A stretch of 64,000 nt of DNA from Microbacterium murale (GTDB lineage Bacteria; Actinomycetota; Actinomycetes; Actinomycetales; Microbacteriaceae). Under the pieces are notes generated by a model, which saw only the letters and a list, made by a program, of their open reading frames with translations, ran no database searches and was not told the origin of the DNA. A program made the position numbers and the translations under genes. Within the stretch, counting starts at the first letter, position 1; each line of letters starts with the position of its first letter. The DNA is taken from contig NZ_JAUSXK010000001.1 of assembly GCF_030815955.1 (NCBI RefSeq), forward strand, positions 1,674,001 to 1,738,000, written 5' to 3'. This document shows, piece by piece, positions 18,441-26,323 of the stretch.

Positions 18441-18526
18441 GCAGCCTCCTCGCGCGGCGCCGCGGCAACGTCCTCACCGATTCGAATGTCGCCGGTGAAG
18501 ATCCGGATGAAATCTGTCTTCTGACC
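18437..18526 (-). pseudogene. C-terminal tail of a lost upstream gene
   Basis: About 29 codons, from GQKTDFIRIFTGDIRIGEDV to the stop, run into the ATG of the DUF6527-like remnant with a 4-nt overlap. Reading further upstream in the same frame gives low-quality sequence that crosses the start of the opposite-strand gene. It therefore looks like the surviving end of a longer gene that was coupled to the DUF6527-like gene. I do not recognise the family; position suggests a ThiF or E2-like partner. Confidence 0.3.
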
Positions 18527-18589
18527 TGCGCTTGCGTGGCAGCCGAGGTACGTTCGGTCGATTCCTGGTGCGGCCGCGTGCGGCCGCGC

Positions 18590-18595
18590 TATCTT
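18590..18595 (+). promoter_or_regulatory. -10-like hexamer of a probable leaderless gene
   Basis: TATCTT ends 7 nt before ATG 18603, with no ribosome-binding site between. It is directly preceded by two copies of TGCGGCCGCG. Confidence 0.35.
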
Positions 18596-18602
18596 TGGCC
18601 CA

Positions 18603-19121
18603 ATGATCTCGGTACTACTGGATGACGTCATCTACACGGACTATGGGCAGTTCACGATCGTGTCGAATGCGGGAAGCTTTGATGGCGACGCCGCCCGATT
18701 CTTCGCGGGTCAAGCCAACGGTTGGGTCGGCGCCGACGTGCCCGGCACCCTGCACGTCGTGCTCGGCCGCCGTTCCGGCGGCTCACGCGTACGCATCGAA
18801 CTGTCGACGGATGAGCCCCAACTCGAACGGTCACAGGACATTGTCGAAGGGTCCGTGACGTTCCAGCCCGATACGCCGGTGGCGTGGGAGGCATGGGCCG
18901 CGGAGACCAGCGGCCCGCTGGCCATCCCCCCTGGGTCGTACAGAACTCGGGTCAGTGCGATCGGCCGAGACGAGGGCAGCGCGAACGAGTTCGCGGAGAT
19001 CGCCGTCGATTCATATCTGATCCAGTTCTGGCCGGCACCAGCCAGCGAAGATGCGATCCTCAAGACCAGCAGTCAAGACGCCACCTATTGGAATCGGGAG
19101 TGGGGCAGCCGACGAGATTGA
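18603..19121 (+). CDS. ComJ-like beta-sandwich protein of unknown role
   Basis: A 172-residue soluble protein without signal peptide or cysteines. The pattern is YTDYGQFTIVSNAG near the start, then a WVGADVPGTLHVVLGRRSG strand pair, PPGSYRTRVSAIGRDEG, and VDSYLIQFWPAP before the end. This order (Y-x-Q-F-T; a charged central sheet; L-P-x-G-x-Y-x-x-x; D-x-Y-x-I) resembles ComJ/NinA of Bacillus, an inhibitor of the competence nuclease. The likeness is by eye. The gene appears leaderless. It lies in the decayed patch next to dnaB, and a lone ComJ-like protein could be an inhibitor or immunity protein. Confidence 0.5.
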   Translation: MISVLLDDVIYTDYGQFTIVSNAGSFDGDAARFFAGQANGWVGADVPGTLHVVLGRRSGGSRVRIELSTDEPQLERSQDIVEGSVTFQPDTPVAWEAWAAETSGPLAIPPGSYRTRVSAIGRDEGSANEFAEIAVDSYLIQFWPAPASEDAILKTSSQDATYWNREWGSRRD

Positions 19122-19249
19122 TTGAAGAGTGATGACGATCGCGGTGCCCTCGCGGCGCGAGGACACGCAACTGGTCGGCGGTGGCATCCTGTGGTCGCTG
19201 ACCTCGGCCCAGCACGCCGTTCAATTCAGATGCGGATGCCGCTGAAGTT

Positions 19250-19299
19250 ACTTGGCACTACTGCCAAGTGACTGCCATTTAGCGGTGGATTTTGCCAAG
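19250..19299. repeat. Cluster of TGCCAAG half-sites downstream of dnaB
   Basis: ACTTGGCA-CTAC-TGCCAAGT (19250-19269) is a perfect 8-bp inverted repeat. A further TGCCAAG lies at 19293-19299, 31 bp (about three helical turns) after the one at 19262, with a partial TGCCA at 19273. It may be a terminator hairpin for the convergent genes, a protein-binding site or a recombination site. Confidence 0.45.
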
Positions 19300-19317
19300 T
19301 TCAGACGGAACCTACAC

Positions 19318-20691
19318 TCAGTTGAAGTCGCCACCAGGCGCCATGTCGGCGAACCGTGAGTAGTGTCCCTGGAATGCGACGTTGATCGTCGCGGTCGGAC
19401 CGTTTCGGTGCTTGGCCACGATGAGGTCGGCCTCGCCGGGGCGCACGTCCTTGTCGTAAACGGAGTCGCGGTGCAGCAGGATCACCATGTCGGCGTCCTG
19501 CTCGATCGAGCCCGACTCACGCAGGTCGCTGATCTGCGGCTTCTTGTCCTGACGGGCCTCTGAACCACGGTTCAGCTGCGACAGCGCGATGACCGGAACC
19601 TGCAGCTCCTTCGCGAGCAGCTTCAACGCTCGCGAGAACTCCGAGACCTCCTGCTGACGCGACTCGACGCGCTTGCCGCTCGTCATCAGCTGCAGATAGT
19701 CGATCACGACCATGCGCAGACCTTCGCGCTGCTTCAGGCGGCGGCACTTCGCCCGGATCTCGACCAGCGTCATGTTCGGGCTGTCATCGATGAAGAGCGG
19801 GGCGTCATTGATGCGACCACGGGTTGCCGCGACCGTGGTCCAGTCACGCGGGTCGAGCGTTCCCTTGCGCATGTGCTGCAGCGGGATCGCGCCCTCGGCG
19901 CTGAGCAGACGCATCGCGATCTCGCTCTTGCCCATCTCGAGCGAGAAGAAGATCGCAGGCTGGCCGTGGCCGATCGCTGCGGCGCGGGCGAAGTCGAGCG
20001 CCAGCGTCGACTTACCCATCGCGGGTCGTGCAGCGACGACGATCATCTGCCCGCCGTGCAGGCCGTTGGTGAGTTCGTCGAGCTCCTTGAATCCGGTCGG
20101 CACGCCCGTCATCGAACCGTCGCGCCCGCTGGCCGCCTCGATCTCCTCGAGCGCAGCATCCACCGCGACAGTCAAGGGGACGTAGTCCTCGGCCGTCTCG
20201 GTGCCGGTGACGGCGTATATCTCAGCCTGCGCGTTGTTGACCAGGTCGGTCGCGTCGCCCTGGCCGTCGTACCCGAGCTGCACGATGCGCGTGCCTGCGT
20301 CGACGAGGCGGCGCAGGATCGAACGCTCGGCGACGATGCCGGCGTAATACCCGGCGTTCGCCGCAGTCGGAACGATCGAGGTCAGGGTGTGAAGGTAGTC
20401 CGCACCGCCCGCGCGGCCCAGTTCGCCGGTCTTGATCAGTTCATCCGTGACGGCGACGACGTCGGTGGGCTCTCCGTGGGAGTACAGCGTGAGGATGGCC
20501 TCGAAGATGAGCTCGTGCTTGGGGATGTAGAAGTCGGCACCCTTGAGGGTCTCGATCACATCGGCGACAGCATCCTTCGACAGCAGCATGCCGCCCAGCG
20601 CACTCTGTTCGGCGAGGAGGTCGTGCGGTGGCACGCGCTCTGGCTTGCGCTGGCCCCCGAGTCGCTCCTCCGAGATGTCGGCAATCGACAC
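19318..20691 (-). CDS. dnaB: Replicative DNA helicase DnaB
   Basis: A 457-residue DnaB. The N-terminal domain has PPHDLLAEQSALGGML and the linker region, followed by a RecA-like domain: Walker A in ARPAMGKST, IFFSLEMGKSE, Walker B in MVVIDYLQLM, then SQLNRGSEARQDKKP and DLRESGSIEQDADMV. It unwinds DNA at the replication fork and loads with the help of DnaA. Start GTG 20691 has AAGGGAGC upstream; longer in-frame starts lack a ribosome-binding site. There is no intein, although DnaB is a frequent intein host. It follows rplI on the same strand, separated by a terminator and a DnaA-box region. Confidence 0.97.
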   Translation of the reverse strand: MSIADISEERLGGQRKPERVPPHDLLAEQSALGGMLLSKDAVADVIETLKGADFYIPKHELIFEAILTLYSHGEPTDVVAVTDELIKTGELGRAGGADYLHTLTSIVPTAANAGYYAGIVAERSILRRLVDAGTRIVQLGYDGQGDATDLVNNAQAEIYAVTGTETAEDYVPLTVAVDAALEEIEAASGRDGSMTGVPTGFKELDELTNGLHGGQMIVVAARPAMGKSTLALDFARAAAIGHGQPAIFFSLEMGKSEIAMRLLSAEGAIPLQHMRKGTLDPRDWTTVAATRGRINDAPLFIDDSPNMTLVEIRAKCRRLKQREGLRMVVIDYLQLMTSGKRVESRQQEVSEFSRALKLLAKELQVPVIALSQLNRGSEARQDKKPQISDLRESGSIEQDADMVILLHRDSVYDKDVRPGEADLIVAKHRNGPTATINVAFQGHYSRFADMAPGGDFN

Positions 20692-21152
20692 ATTGCTCCC
20701 TTCGGTGCGCTTGTGGCTGGTGTGGCGCGTGAGACCTGAGTCCCCGGTGCCGTGCAACGGCGGAGTGTTCCGCGGTAGCAATGAGCGAATCACACGCCAC
20801 CGACATCTCGTCGCTCGTCCACGCTAGAAGCGCCTTACTCCACCCGCAACACAGCCTGTGGATAACTCTGTGGAGAATGTGCGGAGAACTTCGGAGTGTC
20901 TGTGCAGAACCGATGTGGATAACCCTGTGTGACCCACAGATTTGGAGACAATTTATTTGCTTTGACCTGGCATTTTCGGTTCTCACATCCTGTGGATGAG
21001 AATCTGTTTAAACGCCCCATTGAAGGTTGAGGGACGCGGACCACCCATGTGTACAACCTGGGGAGAAGTCAAGCACTGATTTCTCGGGCGCGTCTACGAT
21101 CCGCCGCCCGATAACGGGCCGGTCAAAAGCAAATTCATCACGTCGGGTATGC
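20692..21152. other. Intergenic region with DnaA boxes
   Basis: About 460 bp without a gene. TGTGGATAA (the perfect 9-mer TTATCCACA on the other strand) occurs at 20857-20865 and 20914-20922. One-mismatch forms are at 20869-20877 (TGTGGAGAA), 20901-20909 (TGTGCAGAA) and 20991-20999 (TGTGGATGA). All have the same orientation, and the first four form two pairs 12-13 bp apart. An AT-rich stretch (ACAATTTATTTGCTTTG, 20948-20964) lies between. DnaA could control dnaB here. It is not an obvious oriC, because dnaA and dnaN are absent. Confidence 0.6.
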
Positions 21153-21188
21153 AGAACGCCCCCCATCCCGAAGGACGGAGGGCGTTCT
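21153..21188 (-). terminator. Terminator after rplI
   Basis: AGAACGCC...GGCGTTCT arms extend to a 16-bp stem with two mismatches around a CGAA loop. It lies 15 nt after the rplI stop and separates the ribosomal genes from dnaB. Confidence 0.7.
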
Positions 21189-21203
21189 GAAAGGCGTTGC
21201 GGA

Positions 21204-21656
21204 CTACTTGGCCGCGACGACCTGAAGGGTGATGACAGCCACGACGTCTTCGTGCAGACGCACGGTCGCCTCGTGCTCACCGGTCGCCTTGATGGGCGAG
21301 GTGATGGTGACCTTGCGCTTGTCGATCGTGCCGAGACCGGCAGCCTCGACGGCAGTTGCGACGTGCTCGGTCTTGACCGAACCGAACAGACGTCCGGCGC
21401 CGCCGGCCTTGACCGCCAGGCGGACCTTCGTGTCTTCGATCTTGTCCTTGAGAGCCACAGCCTCGTCGCGATCGTGGATCGCGCGCGACTTGCGTGCGGC
21501 CTGGATCGACTCGACCTGCTTTGCGCCACCACGGGTCCACGCCGTAGCGAAGCCCTGGGGGATGAGGTAGTTGCGGGCGTACCCGTTCTTGACCTCGACC
21601 ACGTCACCGGCGCTTCCGAGCCCGGCGACCTCATTCGTGAGAATCAGTTTTGCCAT
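21204..21656 (-). CDS. rplI: 50S ribosomal protein L9
   Basis: A 150-residue complete L9. It begins [18 protein letters not shown], with the conserved [19 protein letters not shown] (residues 17-35), a long connecting helix and the C-terminal domain ending TLQVVAAK. L9 binds domain V of 23S rRNA. It follows rpsR by 11 nt within the rpsF operon. Confidence 0.98.
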   Translation of the reverse strand: MAKLILTNEVAGLGSAGDVVEVKNGYARNYLIPQGFATAWTRGGAKQVESIQAARKSRAIHDRDEAVALKDKIEDTKVRLAVKAGGAGRLFGSVKTEHVATAVEAAGLGTIDKRKVTITSPIKATGEHEATVRLHEDVVAVITLQVVAAK

Positions 21657-21667
21657 GTCGATACCCC

Positions 21668-21922
21668 TTAGCGGCCAGCGCCGGCGTAAGGCAGGAGTGC
21701 CATCTCGCGTGCGTTCTTGATCGCCGTGGCGATCAGACGCTGCTCCTGCACCGAAACACCGGTGATACGACGGGCGCGGATCTTGCCACGCTCCGAGACG
21801 AACTTGCGAAGGGTTGCAACGTCCTTGTAGTCAATGACGCCAACCCGGATCGACTTCGCGGGAGCGGTGGGCTTGCCACCCTTCCGCGGCTTGCGGCGGT
21901 CGCCGCTCGACTTTCCAGCCAT
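21668..21922 (-). CDS. rpsR: 30S ribosomal protein S18
   Basis: An 84-residue S18, with [19 protein letters not shown] and [19 protein letters not shown]. The N-terminal tail is basic and carries no zinc-binding CxxC, so it is the C-minus (zinc-free) form. It pairs with S6 in the ribosome platform and lies in the standard order after ssb. Confidence 0.98.
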   Translation of the reverse strand: MAGKSSGDRRKPRKGGKPTAPAKSIRVGVIDYKDVATLRKFVSERGKIRARRITGVSVQEQRLIATAIKNAREMALLPYAGAGR

Positions 21923-21981
21923 GGTTTTTCCTTTGATGAGCGGATGCCGAGCCCCTTACGAGAATCGGATCCAGAAGTTGT

Positions 21982-22494
21982 TCAGAATGGGGTGTCGTCG
22001 CCGAAGCTGCCTGGAGTGCTCCAGGCATCTGCGCTGGTCGAGGAACCGGGCGTTGACCACGGCTCCTCCGACACCTGCTGCTGCTGTGCGGGACGAGACT
22101 GTCCACCACCGCCGCCACCGGCACCGCCGGAAGCTGCACGGGTGACCTGTGCCGTCGCGTATCGCAGCGAAGGGCCGATCTCGTCGACCTCGAGCTCGAT
22201 GGCCGTGCGGTTGTTGCCCTCACGGTCCTGGTAGGAGCGCTGACGGAGGCGACCCTGCGCAACAACACGCATGCCCTTCGTCAGTGAACCCGCCACGTGC
22301 TCGGCGAACTCGCGCCACACGGACGCACGGAGGAACAGCGCGTCGCCGTCCTTCCACTCGTTCGCCTGGCGGTCGAAGGTTCGCGGCGTCGATGCGATGG
22401 TGAAGTTCGCCACCGGCAGCCCGTTCTGCGTATAACGCAGCTCGGGGTCGGCCGTGAGGTTGCCCACCACGGTGATGACGGTTTCGCCGGCCAT
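21982..22494 (-). CDS. ssb: Single-stranded DNA-binding protein
   Basis: A 170-residue SSB. The OB-fold spans about 1-110 ([51 protein letters not shown]). A Gly/Gln/Ser-rich linker leads to the tip GSFGDDTPF. The tip keeps the aspartates, Pro and final Phe that bind partner proteins, with Thr in place of the usual Ile, Glu or Pro. It lies 5 nt after rpsF. Confidence 0.97.
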   Translation of the reverse strand: MAGETVITVVGNLTADPELRYTQNGLPVANFTIASTPRTFDRQANEWKDGDALFLRASVWREFAEHVAGSLTKGMRVVAQGRLRQRSYQDREGNNRTAIELEVDEIGPSLRYATAQVTRAASGGAGGGGGGQSRPAQQQQVSEEPWSTPGSSTSADAWSTPGSFGDDTPF

Positions 22495-22499
22495 GAGCC

Positions 22500-22868
22500 T
22501 TAGGCCTTCGCTGCCTTGGCAGCCTTACGAGCTGCCTTCTCCTCGGAGCGCTTGGCTTCGAAAGCGACCATTGCCTGAGCTTCCTCAGAACGCAGCACCT
22601 TGGTGCGCATGATCTGCTCGTTGAGGCCCAGCTGACGGTCGAGCTCCTGCGTGGCAGCGCTTGTCGCGGTGAAGTTGACGACGGCGTAGATGCCCTCGTT
22701 CTTCTTCTGGATCTCGTATGCAAGACGGCGCTTGCCCCAGATGTCGACCTTGTCAATCGAGCCACCATCGTTGGTGATGACCTTCAGGAACTTGTCGAGC
22801 GTAGGGGCTACCTGGCGCTCGTCGATCTCGGGGGTCAGAATGACCATGAGTTCGTACTGGTGCGTCAC
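22500..22868 (-). CDS. rpsF: 30S ribosomal protein S6
   Basis: A 122-residue S6, with [37 protein letters not shown] and a Lys/Ala-rich C-terminal tail. Start GTG 22868 follows GGAGGTGGG. First gene of the operon, preceded by a hairpin leader that may be the binding site for the S6:S18 complex. Confidence 0.97.
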   Translation of the reverse strand: MTHQYELMVILTPEIDERQVAPTLDKFLKVITNDGGSIDKVDIWGKRRLAYEIQKKNEGIYAVVNFTATSAATQELDRQLGLNEQIMRTKVLRSEEAQAMVAFEAKRSEEKAARKAAKAAKA

Positions 22869-22879
22869 TTACCCACCTC

Positions 22880-22916
22880 CTTCGGACTAGAACGGCTTTC
22901 GGGCATTTCCCGAAAG
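22880..22916 (-). promoter_or_regulatory. Leader hairpin of the rpsF operon, S6:S18-type candidate
   Basis: CTTTCGGG (22896-22903) and CCCGAAAG (22909-22916) form a perfect 8-bp stem with a 5-nt loop. On the mRNA strand the stem is followed directly by CCG (22895-22893) and then by the ribosome-binding site. Known S6:S18 autoregulatory leaders show a hairpin with an essential CCG. The match is by eye; the full consensus was not tested. Confidence 0.45.
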
Positions 22917-22988
22917 CAGGAGGGTGTGTGCACGTGCCCGCCCTTCTCGCCGCCGATTGCGGTCTGATGGGCAGACAACCTGAACAGT

Positions 22989-23951
22989 CTAGCGGATTGT
23001 CGGCGAGGTCGCGTCCGCCCGTCCGATCGGGTACGTGACGTCATCGAAGACGAGCGAAGGCTCATCGTCCACGGACAGCGAGAGGACGACCGTCTCGACG
23101 ACTGGATGCGCCTCGATCTGCCGTTCCACATCGCGCAAGCGCCGCGCGACGTCGTGCTCCCGATCATCTCCGGCGAGGTCGATCTCGGCCACGATGAACA
23201 GACGGTTCGGGCCGACGTACTCGATGTGCAGATAGGTGACGCGTTCGATCGCGGGGGCGGCGAGCAGTGCGGTGCCCACCCGTGATCGGAGTGCCCGTGA
23301 CGCGCTCGTGCCCACGATGAACGCAAGATTGCGTCCGATCAGCACCACTGCCACGACCGCCAGAAGGAGCCCGACGAGGATCGACCCGACCGCATCCCAT
23401 GCGGCGATCCCGGTGATCTGATGCAGCGCGATGGACCCGCCGGCGAGGACGAGCCCGATGAGCGCCGCAGCATCCTCGAAGAAGACCGCGCGCAGCGTGG
23501 TGTCGCTCGTCTCGATCACGAAGTCCCAGGTCGAGCTCCCACGCTCACGCGCGAGGCGACGCGAGCGGATGAGCGCCTGCGTGAACGACGCCCCCTCGAG
23601 CACGAACGCCACGGCCAGCACGGCATAGGCGACGACCGGGCTCTCGACAGGCTCGTCGGATCCGAGCTCCTGTATCCCGTGCATGATCGACACGATCGCA
23701 CCGGCGGTGAATATCCCGAACGCCGCGATCAACGACCAGACGAAGGCGCTGCGACCGTATCCGAGCGGATGGCGGGCATCCTTGCTGCGCGCGCCCTGCC
23801 TGTCGGCGATCAGTAGGAAGATCTCGTTGCCAGCGTCAGCCCACGAGTGTGCGGCCTCCGCGACCATCGATGCCGAGGCAGTGATGATCGCTGCGAAGGT
23901 CTTGGCGACCGCGACGAGCAGATTGGCGAGAAAGGCGATGATCACTGTCAC
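22989..23951 (-). CDS. Cation diffusion facilitator (CDF) transporter
   Basis: A 320-residue membrane protein with six hydrophobic helices and a C-terminal cytosolic domain. Helix 2 holds EAAHSWADAGNEI, with the HxxxD metal pair; helix 5 has FFEDAAALIGLVL, with ED in place of the second HD pair. The family exports Zn2+, Co2+, Fe2+ or Mn2+ in exchange for protons. The changed helix-5 pair makes the metal uncertain. It starts with GTG, is on the minus strand between the rpsF operon and the glycan cluster, and has no clear operon partner. Confidence 0.85.
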   Translation of the reverse strand: MTVIIAFLANLLVAVAKTFAAIITASASMVAEAAHSWADAGNEIFLLIADRQGARSKDARHPLGYGRSAFVWSLIAAFGIFTAGAIVSIMHGIQELGSDEPVESPVVAYAVLAVAFVLEGASFTQALIRSRRLARERGSSTWDFVIETSDTTLRAVFFEDAAALIGLVLAGGSIALHQITGIAAWDAVGSILVGLLLAVVAVVLIGRNLAFIVGTSASRALRSRVGTALLAAPAIERVTYLHIEYVGPNRLFIVAEIDLAGDDREHDVARRLRDVERQIEAHPVVETVVLSLSVDDEPSLVFDDVTYPIGRADATSPTIR

Positions 23952-23991
23952 GCGGCCAGGCTACGCCCGGCGCGCAACGGTGGGTACCCGC

Positions 23992-25383
23992 TCAGCGCCG
24001 GATGGGGTCGTGGTGCGGCGTCGGCTCGAGCGTGTAGTCGGTCGTCGGGTCGGACCACGTGTCCTCCCCCGCCTTGCCACGCGCCCGCCGCATCGACAGG
24101 ATGCCGTTCACCAGCGGAGCGCCCACGCCCAGCGCGACACTGCCGAGCACCGAACGATCCTCGCCCGCCAGCACGCTCTTGCGATGCCAGGCCGCATGAA
24201 GCGCGCCGCCACGACCGGTCGGAACGACCTTCGCCCGCAGGCGACCCTCGCGGCGCAGCGCGACGAGCTCTTCGACGCAGCGCCACCAGTTCGTGTCGGA
24301 CTCCGGCTGGAAGTAGTTGTCGCGCTGCCAGCCGGCGAGCGGATGCCGGAACCGGCGTCCGACGACCTCCTCGGCCCCTCCCAGCAGACCGCTGCCGGTG
24401 AACACCGTGTTCAGCAGCGTCTTGTGCACGCCGAACGTGTCGAGCGCGATGACAGGGACCTTCTGAGCGAGCGCTTCGATCGCCGCGGTCGAGCTGACCG
24501 TCACGAGCCCTTCGGCGCGCGCGAGCGCCGTCGACATAGGTGCGTGCGAGATGACGAGGTTGCGAGGTCGATCCGCCAGCAGATCGGCGTACGCGTCTCG
24601 TTCCAGATGGGCCTCTGCCTCGCCGGGACGCGACCGCAGCTTGACGACGACGCGCTTGGTCGGATCCGCGACTGCCGCGAGGCGCAGCATCTCGACGATC
24701 TGCTCGCGCTCGTGCCGTGCCGCGGGCACTAGGGCCTGGGCGGCGAACACCAGATCGGTTCCACCGACTCGGGTCCTGGGAGCGGGGGCCGGACGAGCGG
24801 ACCGTGAAGCGCCACCTGCGACAGCACCGACCAGTTCGCGCTCCGACACGCGAGCGGGCATCGCTGTCACTGCATCCGGCGCCATGCGCGCGAAGGGAAG
24901 CACCGCGAGCGCGGTCGGCACCTGGATGCCGATGCGGCGCCCCAGCTCGGCGAAGGCACGCTCCTCCCGGTGCGAGTGCACGACGAGGAGGTCGCTTTCT
25001 CTCCGATACTCGAGTGCTCCGCGCTGAGCCGGAATCGACATGCCAGGCAGTCCGCTCACCACGACCGGTCTTTGCGTCAGCCGGTCGATCTGCCGTGCCA
25101 TCAGTCGCACGAACGGACCACGTCCGGAGAGCACGACGACGTCGGGCATGTGGCCCGTCAGCCATCCGTGCACCTCGTCGAAGCCGAGACGGGTGATGTC
25201 GGCATCCGTGAAGCTCGTGCCGGTGAGAGCCGTGCGCTCCTGCGCCGCGCTCACCGTGAGCGGCGTGCGTACCAGCAGCATGTGGCGGCGGATGCCGGCG
25301 ATGCCGGACAGCAGCGACGCCGACCACTTCACGAACGAGTCGGCATCCGCGATCGCGACGACTCGCAGTTCGGCGTTGTTCAT
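23992..25383 (-). CDS. DUF6716-type putative glycosyltransferase
   Basis: A 463-residue soluble protein with a GT-B-like look: VVAIADADSFVKWSASLLS at the start, PDVVVLSGRGPFVRLMARQ, and in the second half RVVVKLRSRPGEAEAHLE and VTVSSTAAIEALAQKVPVIA. The latter pair resembles the nucleotide-sugar-binding half of CDP-glycerol- and polysialyltransferase-like enzymes. Start ATG 25383 overlaps the neuB stop (ATGA). It is the last gene of the sialic-acid-like cluster and could add or modify a residue of the glycan. The family number is from memory, and the reaction is unproven. Confidence 0.6.
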   Translation of the reverse strand: MNNAELRVVAIADADSFVKWSASLLSGIAGIRRHMLLVRTPLTVSAAQERTALTGTSFTDADITRLGFDEVHGWLTGHMPDVVVLSGRGPFVRLMARQIDRLTQRPVVVSGLPGMSIPAQRGALEYRRESDLLVVHSHREERAFAELGRRIGIQVPTALAVLPFARMAPDAVTAMPARVSERELVGAVAGGASRSARPAPAPRTRVGGTDLVFAAQALVPAARHEREQIVEMLRLAAVADPTKRVVVKLRSRPGEAEAHLERDAYADLLADRPRNLVISHAPMSTALARAEGLVTVSSTAAIEALAQKVPVIALDTFGVHKTLLNTVFTGSGLLGGAEEVVGRRFRHPLAGWQRDNYFQPESDTNWWRCVEELVALRREGRLRAKVVPTGRGGALHAAWHRKSVLAGEDRSVLGSVALGVGAPLVNGILSMRRARGKAGEDTWSDPTTDYTLEPTPHHDPIRR

Positions 25384-26252
25384 GCCGGTACGCGACGCAG
25401 CTTCGCCATCGGAGCCTGCTCGCCGGGGAAGACGCGCTTGACGCCGTCTCCGAGCGCGGTCTCGATCACGCGGATGTCGCGCACGAGGTGCGAGAGCCCC
25501 GTGGGCTCCAGCGATGCGGCGTGGTCGGAGCCCCACATGGTGCGATCGAGCGTGATGTGCCGCTCGACGGCGACGGCACCGAGCGCAACGGCTGCGAGCG
25601 AGATCTGCAGGCCGCGCTCGTGTCCGGAGTAGCCGATCGGCACACCGGGGTAGCGATCACGGAGCGTCGTGATGACGCGGAGGTTGGCCTCTTCCGGCTC
25701 CATCGGATACGTCGACGTCGCGTGCATGAGAACGACGCGGTCGGTGCCGAGGGTCTCGAGTGCCCGATCGATCTGCTCGATGGTCGACATGCCGCTCGAG
25801 AGGATGATGGGCTTACCCGTCTCGCGCAGAGCGGTCAGCAACTCCAGGTCGGTGACGCTGGCGGATGCGACCTTGTGGGCGACGACGTTCAGCTCCTCGA
25901 GGAACGCGACGCTGGGCACATCCCAGGGGGATGCGAACCAGTCGAGTCCGCGCAGCGTGGCGTGGTCGCCGACCTCGACGTACTCGTCCCGGCCGAACTC
26001 GACCCGGCGCCGGTAGTCGAGGTAGGTCATCGTGCCCCAGGGCGTCTCTCGCGGCACATCGCGCATGTGCTCGGGGGTGGAGATCTCCGGAGTGCGCTTC
26101 TGGAACTTCACGGCATCCGCACCGGCATCCGCGGCGACGTCGATGAGTCGCTTGGCGATGTCGACATCGCCGTTATGGTTCAGGCCGATTTCGGCGATGA
26201 CATAGGCGGGTCGACCGCCGCCGATCACGCGCGATCCGATGCTGACAGTCAT
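25380..26252 (-). CDS. neuB: N-acetylneuraminate synthase-type enzyme (NeuB family)
   Basis: A 290-residue synthase. NeuB enzymes condense phosphoenolpyruvate with N-acetylmannosamine or a related sugar to give a nonulosonic acid. Motifs: VIAEIGLNHNGDVDIAKRLI, DAVKFQKRTPE, FASPWDVPSVAFLEEL, KVASASVTDLELL, LSSGMSTIEQID, HATSTYP, GYSGHERGLQISLAAVALGA and ERHITLDRTMWGSDH. The antifreeze-like (SAF) domain found at the end of many NeuB proteins is absent, so the enzyme is short. No UDP-GlcNAc 2-epimerase is in the window. Whether the product is Neu5Ac or a relative is open. Confidence 0.88.
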   Translation of the reverse strand: MTVSIGSRVIGGGRPAYVIAEIGLNHNGDVDIAKRLIDVAADAGADAVKFQKRTPEISTPEHMRDVPRETPWGTMTYLDYRRRVEFGRDEYVEVGDHATLRGLDWFASPWDVPSVAFLEELNVVAHKVASASVTDLELLTALRETGKPIILSSGMSTIEQIDRALETLGTDRVVLMHATSTYPMEPEEANLRVITTLRDRYPGVPIGYSGHERGLQISLAAVALGAVAVERHITLDRTMWGSDHAASLEPTGLSHLVRDIRVIETALGDGVKRVFPGEQAPMAKLRRVPA

Positions 26253-26323
26253 GGTGGTCCTCCAGTCGTCGTACCCCTCATTCCTGAGTACGCCGCGACT
26301 GTGAACACCACGCGAATTACGGG

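Noticed and set aside
20857..20999. Replication origin
   Set aside because: The DnaA boxes are few and face one way, and dnaA and dnaN are not in the window. The neighbouring genes are dnaB and ribosomal genes, which are not the usual origin context.
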